Of a DNA stretch of 38,243 nt, positions 8,081-15,765 are shown piece by piece (within the stretch, counting starts at the first letter, position 1; each line of letters starts with the position of its first letter). The stretch covers positions 1 to 38,243 of the IMG/VR virus record IMGVR_UViG_3300025828_000061; one strand, given 5' to 3'. Position numbers and translations under genes: made by a program. The notes below the pieces were generated by a model, which worked only from the letters and a program-made list of their open reading frames with translations, made no database searches and was not told the origin of the DNA. This stretch comes from a virus.

Positions 8081-8953
8081 ATGTCAGAGAACATGGAAGT
8101 AATGGCTTCAGAGGTTGAAGCACCAAAAAAAGTAGCATTTGCCAATCGTAAGTACTCAAATGCAGATCGTATTAAAAAAGAAGAAGAAGAACTAGAACAG
8201 CTTATTGCTGAACAAAAAGGTGAAGCAGTTCAACAAGAACCACAAGAAGCTGAACCTGCTAATGCTGAGGAAAAAAGTTTTAAGAAACGTTACGGTGACC
8301 TACGTAGACACCAACAACAAAAAGAAAAAGAATACGAAGATCGTATCAAAGCTCTTGAAACACAACTAACTCAGGCAACTAATAGTGAGATTAAACTACC
8401 AAAGTCTGATGAAGACATTGAAGCTTGGGCAACTAAGTATCCAGATGTAGCTGCTATCGTCGAAACTATTGCAATTAAAAAAGCAAAAGAACAAGCACAA
8501 GGTCTTGAGGATCGTGTTCGTGAGATCGACGAAATGAAAGCAAATGCAGCACGTGAGAAAGCAGAAGTAGAACTTCTAAAGCTGCATCCAGATTTTGGTA
8601 CTATTCGTGACAGTGATGACTTTCATGAGTGGGCAGAAGAACAACCTAAGTGGGTTCAAGATGCTCTTTATGAAAATGATGCAGATGCACGTTCTGCTGC
8701 ACGAGCAATTGATTTGTATAAAGCAGACCGTAACATTACAACTAAAAAGTCTGCTACAGCAAAAGATGCTGCACGTTCTGTGGGAGCACGGAATGAACGT
8801 AGTAAGCCGAACTCAGACGCAATGAGTGGGGCTATCCGAGAATCCGATGTCCAAAAGATGTCGGCTACCGAGTACGAAAAGAATGCTGACGATATCATGG
8901 AAGCTATTCGTACAGGTAACTTTATTTACGATTTATCTGGTTCAGCCCGATAA
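8081..8953 (+). CDS. Scaffolding protein
   Basis: A 290-residue, highly charged and mostly helical protein directly upstream of the major capsid gene, the usual place of the podovirus scaffold. It has long Glu/Lys/Gln-rich stretches with coiled-coil character (about 28-45 and 75-105), a middle with ELLKLHPDFGTIRDSDDF typical of phage scaffolds, and a C-terminal basic region before a short Tyr/Ser/Arg end. It would guide procapsid assembly and then leave the head. AAGGA lies 8 bases before the ATG. The assignment is based on composition and position. Confidence 0.82.
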   Translation: MSENMEVMASEVEAPKKVAFANRKYSNADRIKKEEEELEQLIAEQKGEAVQQEPQEAEPANAEEKSFKKRYGDLRRHQQQKEKEYEDRIKALETQLTQATNSEIKLPKSDEDIEAWATKYPDVAAIVETIAIKKAKEQAQGLEDRVREIDEMKANAAREKAEVELLKLHPDFGTIRDSDDFHEWAEEQPKWVQDALYENDADARSAARAIDLYKADRNITTKKSATAKDAARSVGARNERSKPNSDAMSGAIRESDVQKMSATEYEKNADDIMEAIRTGNFIYDLSGSAR

Positions 8954-8959
8954 AAAGTA

Positions 8960-8987
8960 TTGACATATAAGTTATTTATGATATAAC
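8960..8987 (+). promoter_or_regulatory. Sigma-70-type promoter upstream of the major capsid gene
   Basis: A perfect TTGACA (8960-8965), 16 bases, then TATAAC (8982-8987) in a very AT-rich stretch. Transcription would start near 8994, about 220 bases before the capsid ATG. It lies just after the scaffold stop, in the largest intergenic gap of the window, which supports a real role in raising capsid expression. Confidence 0.7.
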
Positions 8988-9003
8988 TATATATGTATAG
9001 TTT

Positions 9004-9051
9004 AACTGCTACACCTCAATATATGACTACTGTAGCAGTTTCACATTTTTT
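9004..9051 (+). terminator. Hairpin with T run in the capsid leader (terminator or attenuator-like)
   Basis: A perfect 10-bp inverted repeat, AACTGCTACA (9004-9013) and TGTAGCAGTT (9031-9040), with a 17-base loop, followed 5 bases later by six T (9046-9051). It would form within the first 50 bases of a transcript from the promoter at 8960. It may end transcripts coming from the scaffold gene and from this promoter, releasing a short RNA, or it may protect the capsid mRNA 5' end. The long loop and the T-run offset make it weaker than a textbook terminator. Confidence 0.55.
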
Positions 9052-9101
9052 AGCAAACAATATGACTTTACGGATTACCTAATACGTATGGCCCATATAA
9101 C

Positions 9102-9130
9102 ACATTTTGTAACTGATCATTACATTTTGT
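9102..9130 (+). repeat. Pair of direct repeats in the capsid leader, possible operator
   Basis: The 9-base word ACATTTTGT occurs at 9102-9110 and 9122-9130, 20 bases apart, each followed by GATC (directly or after AACT). GATCA and TGATC around the second copy also form a small inverted repeat. Spacing near two helical turns would suit a DNA-binding protein. The function is not shown. Confidence 0.35.
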
Positions 9131-9216
9131 GATCTATATGCACCCATAGACGATTAGCCTCTATACTAAGTAATAAAGTTTTGCATCTGTAATCTAAATG
9201 CTAAAGGAGTTTTATC

Positions 9217-10287
9217 ATGGCATTCGGAGTCGCATCAGGCTATACAAACTTGCCAAATGGCAATTTCTCGCCTGTAATTTATTCCAAACAGGTGCAACTT
9301 GCATTCCGCAAAGCATCTGTCACTGACGCTATCACTAATAATGACTATTTCGGTGAAATCGCTAACATGGGCGATACCGTTAAAATCATTAAAGAACCTG
9401 AGATTTCAGTATCTGCATACCTACGTGGTACAACAATCGCACCACAAGATTTGACAGATAACGATTTCTCTCTAGTCGTAGACCAAGCAAACTATTTTGC
9501 CTTCAAGGTTGACGACATTGAAGAAGCACACAGCCACGTCAATTTCCAAAGCTTGGCGTCTGATCGTGCGGCTTATCGTTTGGCTGACCAGTATGACCAA
9601 GAAGTTCTTGGCTACCTATCTGGTTATGACCAGTCTGCTCTACATGCAAATGCCGATACAGTTAACACAACTGTTAACGGTACTAAAGCAAACTCAGCAG
9701 CAGGTTCAGACGAACTTCTAGCAGCTAACAAGTTGGACATGACCGATTTTGGTAACATCACAACTGTTGGTAGTGCTGGTGACTCTATTCCAGTTGCTGC
9801 TCGTCTACCAGGTGCTACAGCATTGCCAACAGCATATGCTTCACCTGCAATGATCTTGTCACGTATGGCACGTATCATGGATGGTCAGAATGTTCCTACA
9901 ACAGGTCGTTGGATTGTTATTTCACCTGAGATGATGGAAATCCTACGTGACGAAGATTCACGTCTTCTAAACGCAGACTACGGTGGGTCTGGCCTACAAA
10001 ACGGTTTGGTTCTTAACAACTTCCATGGTTTCCGTGTACACGTTTCTAACAACCTACCATCAGTTGGTACTGGTCCTGCAACTACAGGTACAACAGCACA
10101 GTCAACTAACTACGGTGTAATCGTAGCTGGTCATGACTCAGCGGTTGCGACTGCAGAGCAGATCAACAAAACTGAAACATACCGTGATCCAGATTCATTC
10201 GCTGACATCGTTCGTGGTATGCACCTATATGGTCGCAAAATCTTGCGTCCAGAAGCTCTTGTAACAGCACGTTACAACCTAGCTTAA
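9217..10287 (+). CDS. Major capsid protein
   Basis: A 356-residue protein directly after the scaffold, beginning MAFGVASGYTNLPNGNFSPV. The N-terminal half has features common to coat proteins of marine podoviruses: VQLAFRKASVTDAITNNDY, GDTVKIIKEPEISVSAY and a QANYFAFKVDDIEEAHSHV stretch. Later parts (WIVISPEMMEILRDEDSRLL and NFHGFRVHVSNNLP) fit the core of HK97-fold capsid proteins. It assembles into the icosahedral head. A strong AAAGGAG (9203-9209) lies 7 bases before the ATG, and the gene has its own promoter and leader. Codon use is notably regular, with frequent C-ending codons, consistent with high expression. Confidence 0.92.
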   Translation: MAFGVASGYTNLPNGNFSPVIYSKQVQLAFRKASVTDAITNNDYFGEIANMGDTVKIIKEPEISVSAYLRGTTIAPQDLTDNDFSLVVDQANYFAFKVDDIEEAHSHVNFQSLASDRAAYRLADQYDQEVLGYLSGYDQSALHANADTVNTTVNGTKANSAAGSDELLAANKLDMTDFGNITTVGSAGDSIPVAARLPGATALPTAYASPAMILSRMARIMDGQNVPTTGRWIVISPEMMEILRDEDSRLLNADYGGSGLQNGLVLNNFHGFRVHVSNNLPSVGTGPATTGTTAQSTNYGVIVAGHDSAVATAEQINKTETYRDPDSFADIVRGMHLYGRKILRPEALVTARYNLA

Positions 10288-10299
10288 TAATAGCTAACT

Positions 10300-10325
10300 A
10301 AGGGGGCTGCTTCGGTGGCCCTCTT
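10300..10325 (+). terminator. Stable UUCG-capped hairpin after the capsid gene
   Basis: An 11-bp stem, AAGGGGGCTGC (10300-10310) and GTGGCCCTCTT (10315-10325), with a TTCG loop closed by C-G, the exceptionally stable cUUCGg form; three pairs are G-U. No T run follows, so it is probably a partial terminator or a 3'-end stabiliser that lets capsid RNA exceed downstream RNA. Confidence 0.6.
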
Positions 10326-10351
10326 ACGCATATCTAAAAGAAAGATATTCT

Positions 10352-11080
10352 ATGGCAACTACATACATTACACTAGTAAATGATGTGCTAAGACGTTTAA
10401 ATGAAGTCACACTTGATATTGCAGGTGATGGCTTTGATACTGTACGTAACGTTCAAGCTCTTGCCAAGGATGCAGTAAACAATAGTATTCGTCTTATCTT
10501 ACAAGACGGTCAGGAATGGCCTTTTTTAAAAACAACATATACTCAAACACTGACAGCAGGAACAGGTACATATTCTTTTCCTTCTAATATGGGTTCAGTA
10601 GATTGGGATACGTTCTTTCTAAAAAAGACTAGTGGACTAAGTGTTAGCCCTAAACATTTAAAAGTAATTAACTATAACGACTATGTACAGAACTACAGAG
10701 TTGGTGATGAAGAAGGAGATCAGGTAAACGGTATTGGTGCTCCTGTTGTTGTATTTCAGACACAAGAAAATAAATTTGGAATTACCCCTTTACCTAACGC
10801 TGCATATGAAGTAGAATATGTGTACTTCACATACCCCAGTGATCTAAACCTTTATGATGATACAACAATAATTCCTGATAGGTTTAAACATGTAATTATT
10901 GATGGTGCAGTTATGTACATTATGAGATTCCGTAGTAATGAACAGAGTGCAGCTATTCACCAACAAAACTTCCAAAGTGGTATTAAGGCAATGCGTAGAT
11001 TACTATTAGATGATAATCTATATGTACGGTCTACAGTAATTGAACGTGCAAGTGTTTCTAGTTTTAACAGTGCGGTATAA
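10352..11080 (+). CDS. Head-tail adaptor / tail tubular A-like protein
   Basis: A 242-residue protein of a type common after the capsid gene in marine podoviruses, similar in size and layout to T7 gp11 (tail tubular A) and P22 gp4-like adaptors. It begins MATTYITLVNDVLRRLNEVT, has a helical part (QALAKDAVNNSIRLILQDGQ) and a WPFLKTTYTQTLTAGTGTY beta-rich region, and ends with a helical C-terminus. It probably forms a ring below the portal. AAAGAAAG precedes the ATG, and the stop overlaps the ATG of the next gene (TAATG). The role is inferred from order and general resemblance. Confidence 0.75.
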   Translation: MATTYITLVNDVLRRLNEVTLDIAGDGFDTVRNVQALAKDAVNNSIRLILQDGQEWPFLKTTYTQTLTAGTGTYSFPSNMGSVDWDTFFLKKTSGLSVSPKHLKVINYNDYVQNYRVGDEEGDQVNGIGAPVVVFQTQENKFGITPLPNAAYEVEYVYFTYPSDLNLYDDTTIIPDRFKHVIIDGAVMYIMRFRSNEQSAAIHQQNFQSGIKAMRRLLLDDNLYVRSTVIERASVSSFNSAV

Positions 11081-12624
11081 TGGCAGACAATTTAGCATCC
11101 TTCAAAGTATTCTGCCAAGGCGGTCTAAACACTAGTCGTGATGTGTTGTCACAAGGTGAGACTCAACCAGGATCAGCTATTGCCTTGATTAACTATGAGC
11201 CATCCGTTACAGGTGGTTACAGAAAGATCAACGGGTTTAGTAACGACTACGGTACAGTTACAGGTCAAGCTAATACACCAGTGCTAGGTGTTTGTGTTGC
11301 TAATGGTATCAACGATGGTATTCTAGCTTGCCGTGAACCTTCTAGTGGCTCTGACTACTTACACTATTGGGATACAGCTACAGAGGCTTGGGTTGCAGTA
11401 ACTACTTCTGGTTCGCCTACAATGTCTGGTGTAACCAAAGTACGCTTCACTAAGTACAACTGGGGTAGTTCTAAAGTTTTACTTACTGATGCTATCAACC
11501 CTGCAGCTACGTATGATGGTACTACTTACACACAGATTACACATACTGACGCACCCAGCGCACCAAGACTGTCACACGTATTTAAGAACCACATGTTCCT
11601 AGCAGGTGACCCTAGTGAGAACACGAATCTTTATTTTAGTGCACCTTACGATGAGACTAGCTTTGCTCCTGCTGATGGTGCTGGTGTTATTAACGTAGGC
11701 TTTCCTGTTGTAGCTATCAAGTCTTTCCGTGATGTGTTGTACATCTTTGGTAGCAATAACATCCGTAAGCTTGTTGGTGATAACATCTCTAACTTTGTAT
11801 TACAAGAAGTTACAGATGACCTTGGATGCCTAGCTACAGACAGTGTTATTGAGATTGGTGGTGACCTACTCTTCTTATCACAAGATGGCTTACGTCCTGT
11901 TAGTGGTACAGACAAGATTGGTGACGTTAACCTAGAGACAGTATCAAAAGACATTCAGTCTATCTTTACTGACATCGTGTTTGACATTGACCTAGAAACA
12001 CTGAACGCAGTAGTCATCAGGCAGAAGACACAGTTCCGTTACTTCTTTGGTGCAGCAGACTCACAAGGTGTTATCGGTGGCTTCAGACAAACTCCTAACG
12101 GATTACAGTTTGAGTATAGTCAGATGCTAGGTATTACAGCTACTTGTGCTGATAGTGGATACATTGGGCAGAACGAGTTTGTTATTCACGGTACGCAAGA
12201 TGGTAAAGTACACAGACAAGAACGTGGTAATGACTTTGATGGTGAAGACATCTTTAGTGTATTCCAAACACCGTTCTTCCATATGCAAGACCCAGAACAA
12301 CGTAAAGTGTTCTATACTGTAGCTACATATCTACGTGCTGAAGGTGACAACGAGATCGTTATGTCTGCTTTGTATGACTACGAAGACATTGACACACTAA
12401 GCCCAACAAACTTTACACTAACAACAACGGGTGCTGCAGCTTACTATAATGAAGCCTTATATAATAGTACAGCAATCTTTGACGGTAACCCTGCCCCTGT
12501 TAAAAGAACAAACATCTCAGGTTCAGGTAAGTCAGCATCATTTAAGTTCGTAACTAATGATTCCAATGCATCACACAGTATTCAGGGTCTAGTGATTACA
12601 TTCGGAGTAGGAGACAGGTTATAA
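11080..12624 (+). CDS. Tail nozzle / P22 gp10-like stabilisation protein
   Basis: A 514-residue beta-rich protein beginning MADNLASFKVFCQGGLNTSR, a pattern I associate with P22 gp10-type (Phage_stabilise) proteins and tail tubular B analogues, which form the tube end of short tails. Sequence throughout shows repeated short beta strands (for example HYWDTATEAWVAV, MFLAGDPSENTNLYFSAPYD and DVLYIFGSNNIRKLVGD), consistent with a propeller-like fold. It overlaps the previous gene by one base and is followed one base later by the first fibre gene, so the adaptor, nozzle and fibre are coupled. It is unlikely to be anything but a tail component. Confidence 0.78.
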   Translation: MADNLASFKVFCQGGLNTSRDVLSQGETQPGSAIALINYEPSVTGGYRKINGFSNDYGTVTGQANTPVLGVCVANGINDGILACREPSSGSDYLHYWDTATEAWVAVTTSGSPTMSGVTKVRFTKYNWGSSKVLLTDAINPAATYDGTTYTQITHTDAPSAPRLSHVFKNHMFLAGDPSENTNLYFSAPYDETSFAPADGAGVINVGFPVVAIKSFRDVLYIFGSNNIRKLVGDNISNFVLQEVTDDLGCLATDSVIEIGGDLLFLSQDGLRPVSGTDKIGDVNLETVSKDIQSIFTDIVFDIDLETLNAVVIRQKTQFRYFFGAADSQGVIGGFRQTPNGLQFEYSQMLGITATCADSGYIGQNEFVIHGTQDGKVHRQERGNDFDGEDIFSVFQTPFFHMQDPEQRKVFYTVATYLRAEGDNEIVMSALYDYEDIDTLSPTNFTLTTTGAAAYYNEALYNSTAIFDGNPAPVKRTNISGSGKSASFKFVTNDSNASHSIQGLVITFGVGDRL

Positions 12625-12625
12625 A

Positions 12626-14635
12626 ATGGCAGGTTATACACGACAGTCCGTAGCTGATATTATTGCTAACGCAGTCATTAAAGCTGCACCAGTTAACGCT
12701 GAGTTCAATGCTATACGTGACGCATTTGCTTTATCAGGTGGACACAAACACGATGGTACATCAACAGAGGGTGCTTACGTTCCTCTGATTGCTGATGTAG
12801 ATGCTTTAAACAAAGTTGTAGTAGACACAGGTAACAACCGCATTAGTTTCTACTCTGAGGTGTCAGGTTCTGCAGTTGAGCAAGTCCGTATCCAAGACGG
12901 TGCTATTGTTCCTGTAACAGATGATGACATTGATCTTGGTACAGCTTCCCTGAAGTTTAAAGACTTGTACATTGACGGTGTAGGTTACATTGATGATATT
13001 ACTGTAACTGGTACATCAACATTCTCTAACGTAGACATTAACGGTGGTGCTATTGATGGTGTCACTATCGGTGCTGCCTCTGCAGGTGCAGGTACATTTA
13101 CTGATCTGACTGCTACAGGAACTACTACAATAAGTACTGCTGACATTAATGGTGGCAACATTGATGCTACTACTATTGGTGGCACTACTCCTGCAGCAGG
13201 TACATTCACAGATGTTACAGCTACAGGTACAACTACTGTAACAACTGCAGATATTAATGGTGGTAACATAGATGGTACAGTTATTGGTGCTAGTAGTTCT
13301 GCTGCAGGTAGCTTTACTACTGTATCGACATCTGGACAGGCTACCTTGGCGACTGCTGATATTAATGGTGGTACTATTGATGGTACTATTATTGGTGCAA
13401 CAACTCCAGCAGCTATCACAGGCACGACAGTTACAGCAACTTCTTTTGTCGGACCTGTCACAGGTAACATCACAGGAAACGTTACAGGCAACGTAACTGG
13501 TGATCTGACAGGTGATGTAACAGGTAATGTTACTTCTACAGGCACCTCTACATTCTCAGATGTAACCATTAATGGTACACTGAATATGAATGCAGGTACG
13601 ACTGCTACTATTACTAACCTAACAAGCCCGACTAACACAAACGATGCAGCTACTAAAGGGTATGTAGATACTTCTTTAGCTAACCTTGTAGACTCAGCCC
13701 CAGGTACACTAGATACACTAAACGAACTAGCTGCTGCTCTAGGTGATGACCCTAACTTCTCTACAACTATTACAACAAGCATAGCAACCAAGCTCCCACT
13801 AGCAGGTGGTACGATGACTGGTGCTATTGCTATGGGTACAAACAAGATCACTGGACTAGGTGATCCTACTGCTAACCAAGATGCAGCAACTAAGAACTAC
13901 GTAGACACTAATGCTCTTCTTCTATCTGGTGGCACTATGACAGGTGACATCAACATGGGTGGGTCTACTCAGTTGACTAACTTACCTAGCCCTACTTTAG
14001 GTGGACAAGCAGCAAACAAGACATATGTTGATAGCATTCTAGGATCAGCTACTGCTGCCTCTGCAAGTGCTGCTGCTGCAGCTAGTTCAGCTACTAATGC
14101 TGCAACAAGTGAGACTAACGCAGCTAACTCAGCTACTGCTGCAGCTTCAAGTGCTACATCTGCTGCTGCATCATATGATGACTTTGATGACAGATACTTA
14201 GGGGCTAAAGCTACTGCTCCTGCTACTGACAATGATGGTGATGCTCTTATTATCGGTGCATTGTACTTCAATACTACAACAGCTATTATGTACGTGTACA
14301 GTTCATCTGGTTGGGTTGCTGCAGGTTCATCAGTTAACGGTACATCAGACAGAGTAACTTATACTGCCACAGGCGGTCAAACTACCTTCGCAGCTACATA
14401 TGATGTGGGGTACGTGGATACCTACCTTAACGGTATCAAACTATTAGCAGGTACAGATTTTACTGCTACATCTGGCACAGCAGTTACGCTGACTGTTGGT
14501 GCTACTGCAGGAGATATTGTAGACATCGTAGCTTACGGTTCTTTCTCTTTAGCAGATCATTATACTAAAACCCAAAGCGATGCACGTTATGCACTAGCAG
14601 ATGATGCACTTGCTTTAGCTATTGCGTTAGGATGA
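12626..14635 (+). CDS. Tail fibre with DINGG repeats and TMTG segments
   Basis: A 669-residue trimeric-fibre-type protein. Residues 1-125 are probably the virion-attachment part. Residues 137-280 carry four 36-residue repeats starting DINGG, and 279-303 have TGNV-type four-residue repeats. Two LPLAGGTMTGAIAMG / LLSGGTMTGDINMG segments with AATKxYVDT spacers (about 341-470) are typical of phage fibre repeats. An Ala/Ser-rich helix (473-516) comes before a C-terminal domain with GALYFNTTTAIMYVYSSSGW and a beta-sandwich (571-640). It ends LALAIALG and is followed closely by the next gene. A role in reaching or binding the cell surface is inferred. Confidence 0.85.
   Translation: MAGYTRQSVADIIANAVIKAAPVNAEFNAIRDAFALSGGHKHDGTSTEGAYVPLIADVDALNKVVVDTGNNRISFYSEVSGSAVEQVRIQDGAIVPVTDDDIDLGTASLKFKDLYIDGVGYIDDITVTGTSTFSNVDINGGAIDGVTIGAASAGAGTFTDLTATGTTTISTADINGGNIDATTIGGTTPAAGTFTDVTATGTTTVTTADINGGNIDGTVIGASSSAAGSFTTVSTSGQATLATADINGGTIDGTIIGATTPAAITGTTVTATSFVGPVTGNITGNVTGNVTGDLTGDVTGNVTSTGTSTFSDVTINGTLNMNAGTTATITNLTSPTNTNDAATKGYVDTSLANLVDSAPGTLDTLNELAAALGDDPNFSTTITTSIATKLPLAGGTMTGAIAMGTNKITGLGDPTANQDAATKNYVDTNALLLSGGTMTGDINMGGSTQLTNLPSPTLGGQAANKTYVDSILGSATAASASAAAAASSATNAATSETNAANSATAAASSATSAAASYDDFDDRYLGAKATAPATDNDGDALIIGALYFNTTTAIMYVYSSSGWVAAGSSVNGTSDRVTYTATGGQTTFAATYDVGYVDTYLNGIKLLAGTDFTATSGTAVTLTVGATAGDIVDIVAYGSFSLADHYTKTQSDARYALADDALALAIALG
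13034..13465 (+). repeat. Four 108-bp tandem repeats inside the fibre gene
   Basis: Each repeat encodes 36 residues beginning DINGG (residues 137, 173, 209 and 245 of the fibre), with a core ID..xIG and PAAGTF. The DNA copies have diverged but keep exact length. They are followed by 12-bp repeats encoding TGNV. Such repeats can change number by recombination and set fibre length. Confidence 0.8.
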
Positions 14636-14646
14636 GGAAATAAAGA

Positions 14647-14979
14647 ATGGCTAACACTTTTAAAAACGCAGTTAGTTCAGCAATAGGCACATCCCAAACA
14701 AGTGTTTATACTGTACCTGCGTCTACGACTACAACAGTTATTGGTTTAACTGTAGCAAACATTACAGCATCAGCTATTGCAGTCGATGTAGTTATTACTG
14801 ACACTTCTGGTGGAACAAGTGTGTACCTAGTTAAAGGTGCTACTGTTCCTGTAGGAGGTGCCTTAGTCCCTGTTGGTGGTGATCAAAAGATCGTACTAGA
14901 GACAACGGACATCATTAAAGTTACGAGTGACACAGCATCCAGTGCAGACGTTATTGTGTCCGTACTAGAACAGTCATAA
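14647..14979 (+). CDS. Small beta-rich structural protein
   Basis: A 110-residue protein (MANTFKNAVSSAIGTSQTSV) made almost entirely of predicted beta strands with Val, Thr and Ser. I recognise the pattern from cyanophage and other marine phage structural proteins located among fibre genes; the biochemical role is unknown. It may be a fibre accessory, decoration or linker protein. The ATG is preceded by GAGGAAATAAAG and lies 11 bases after the first fibre gene; a second fibre-like gene follows in 12 bases after GGGAG. Confidence 0.65.
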   Translation: MANTFKNAVSSAIGTSQTSVYTVPASTTTTVIGLTVANITASAIAVDVVITDTSGGTSVYLVKGATVPVGGALVPVGGDQKIVLETTDIIKVTSDTASSADVIVSVLEQS

Positions 14980-14991
14980 GGGAGAACACAG

Positions 14992-15759
14992 ATGCCTTAT
15001 ATTGGTAATCAACCTGCACCACAAAACGTTGGCTCAGATAATATTACAGATGGTAGCATTGTCAATGCAGACATTAATGCTAGTGCAGCTATTGATATTA
15101 CAAAACTTTCTACTACGGTAGTACCTACATCTGGTGCGACTCTCACAGGTGCGTTAAACTTTGGTGATAATGTTAAAGCACAGTTTGGCACTGGGTCTGA
15201 CCTTCAGATTTATCACGATGGCACCAGTTCTATAATTTCAGACCAAGGCGTAGGGCCATTATTGTTGAGGGCCACTGATTTTCAAATGACAAATTCTGCT
15301 GGGTCGCAGTATATAATACAAGGCGTAGACGGTGGTGCAGTAACTTTATACCATGCTGGTTCTGGAAAAGTGGCCACAACCTCAGTAGGCGCAGACGTAA
15401 CAGGCGAACTAATTGCCGACAGCTACAACGAAACCTACGCAGCGGTCACGTCATCCTCTAACGCCACTACGGTCAACTGTGAGGCGGGTAACGCATTCAG
15501 CCACACACTGACAGAGAACACCACGTTTACGTTCTCCAACCCCCCTGCCAGTGGCACTGCGTATAGCTTCAGCATTGAGATCATTCAGGATGCCTCTGCG
15601 TCTGGGTTCACGGTCACTTGGCCTAGCTCAGTAGACTGGCCTTCGGCAACTGCACCTACACTGACAGCGACAGCATCAGCTAAGGATGTGTTCGTATTTA
15701 CTACTCGTGACGGTGGTACTAACTGGTACGGATTTACTGCAGGTCAAGCATTAGGATAA
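14992..15759 (+). CDS. Fibre-like protein with cyanophage-type N-terminal and GC-rich C-terminal module
   Basis: A 255-residue protein. The N-terminus MPYIGNQPAPQNVGSDNITD and the segment GTGSDLQIYHDGTSS (about 64-78) are familiar from marine phage fibres. Residues 145-255 form a beta domain (TFTFSNPPASGTAYSFSI, TVTWPSSVDWPSATAP, GGTNWYGFTAGQALG) found at the ends of many fibre-like proteins. The DNA for that last domain is much richer in G+C than its surroundings (34 of 60 bases at 15541-15600 against 21 of 60 at 15841-15900), so it may have been acquired as a module. A GGGAG site precedes the start. Confidence 0.7.
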   Translation: MPYIGNQPAPQNVGSDNITDGSIVNADINASAAIDITKLSTTVVPTSGATLTGALNFGDNVKAQFGTGSDLQIYHDGTSSIISDQGVGPLLLRATDFQMTNSAGSQYIIQGVDGGAVTLYHAGSGKVATTSVGADVTGELIADSYNETYAAVTSSSNATTVNCEAGNAFSHTLTENTTFTFSNPPASGTAYSFSIEIIQDASASGFTVTWPSSVDWPSATAPTLTATASAKDVFVFTTRDGGTNWYGFTAGQALG

Positions 15760-15765
15760 GCTAAC

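Noticed and set aside
9088-9132. Short ATG frame of 14 codons in the capsid leader
   Set aside because: No ribosome site, overlaps the ACATTTTGT repeats and is too short to support.
13034-13534. Regular repeats that might suggest a CRISPR array or satellite
   Set aside because: Repeats are in frame, multiples of three, diverged at third positions and without unique spacers; they encode fibre repeats.
12985-13851. 288-residue frame on the - strand opposite the first fibre gene
   Set aside because: It is a low-complexity Val/Pro/Ala shadow of the repeat-rich fibre gene, without a ribosome site, and its composition follows the repeats on the other strand.
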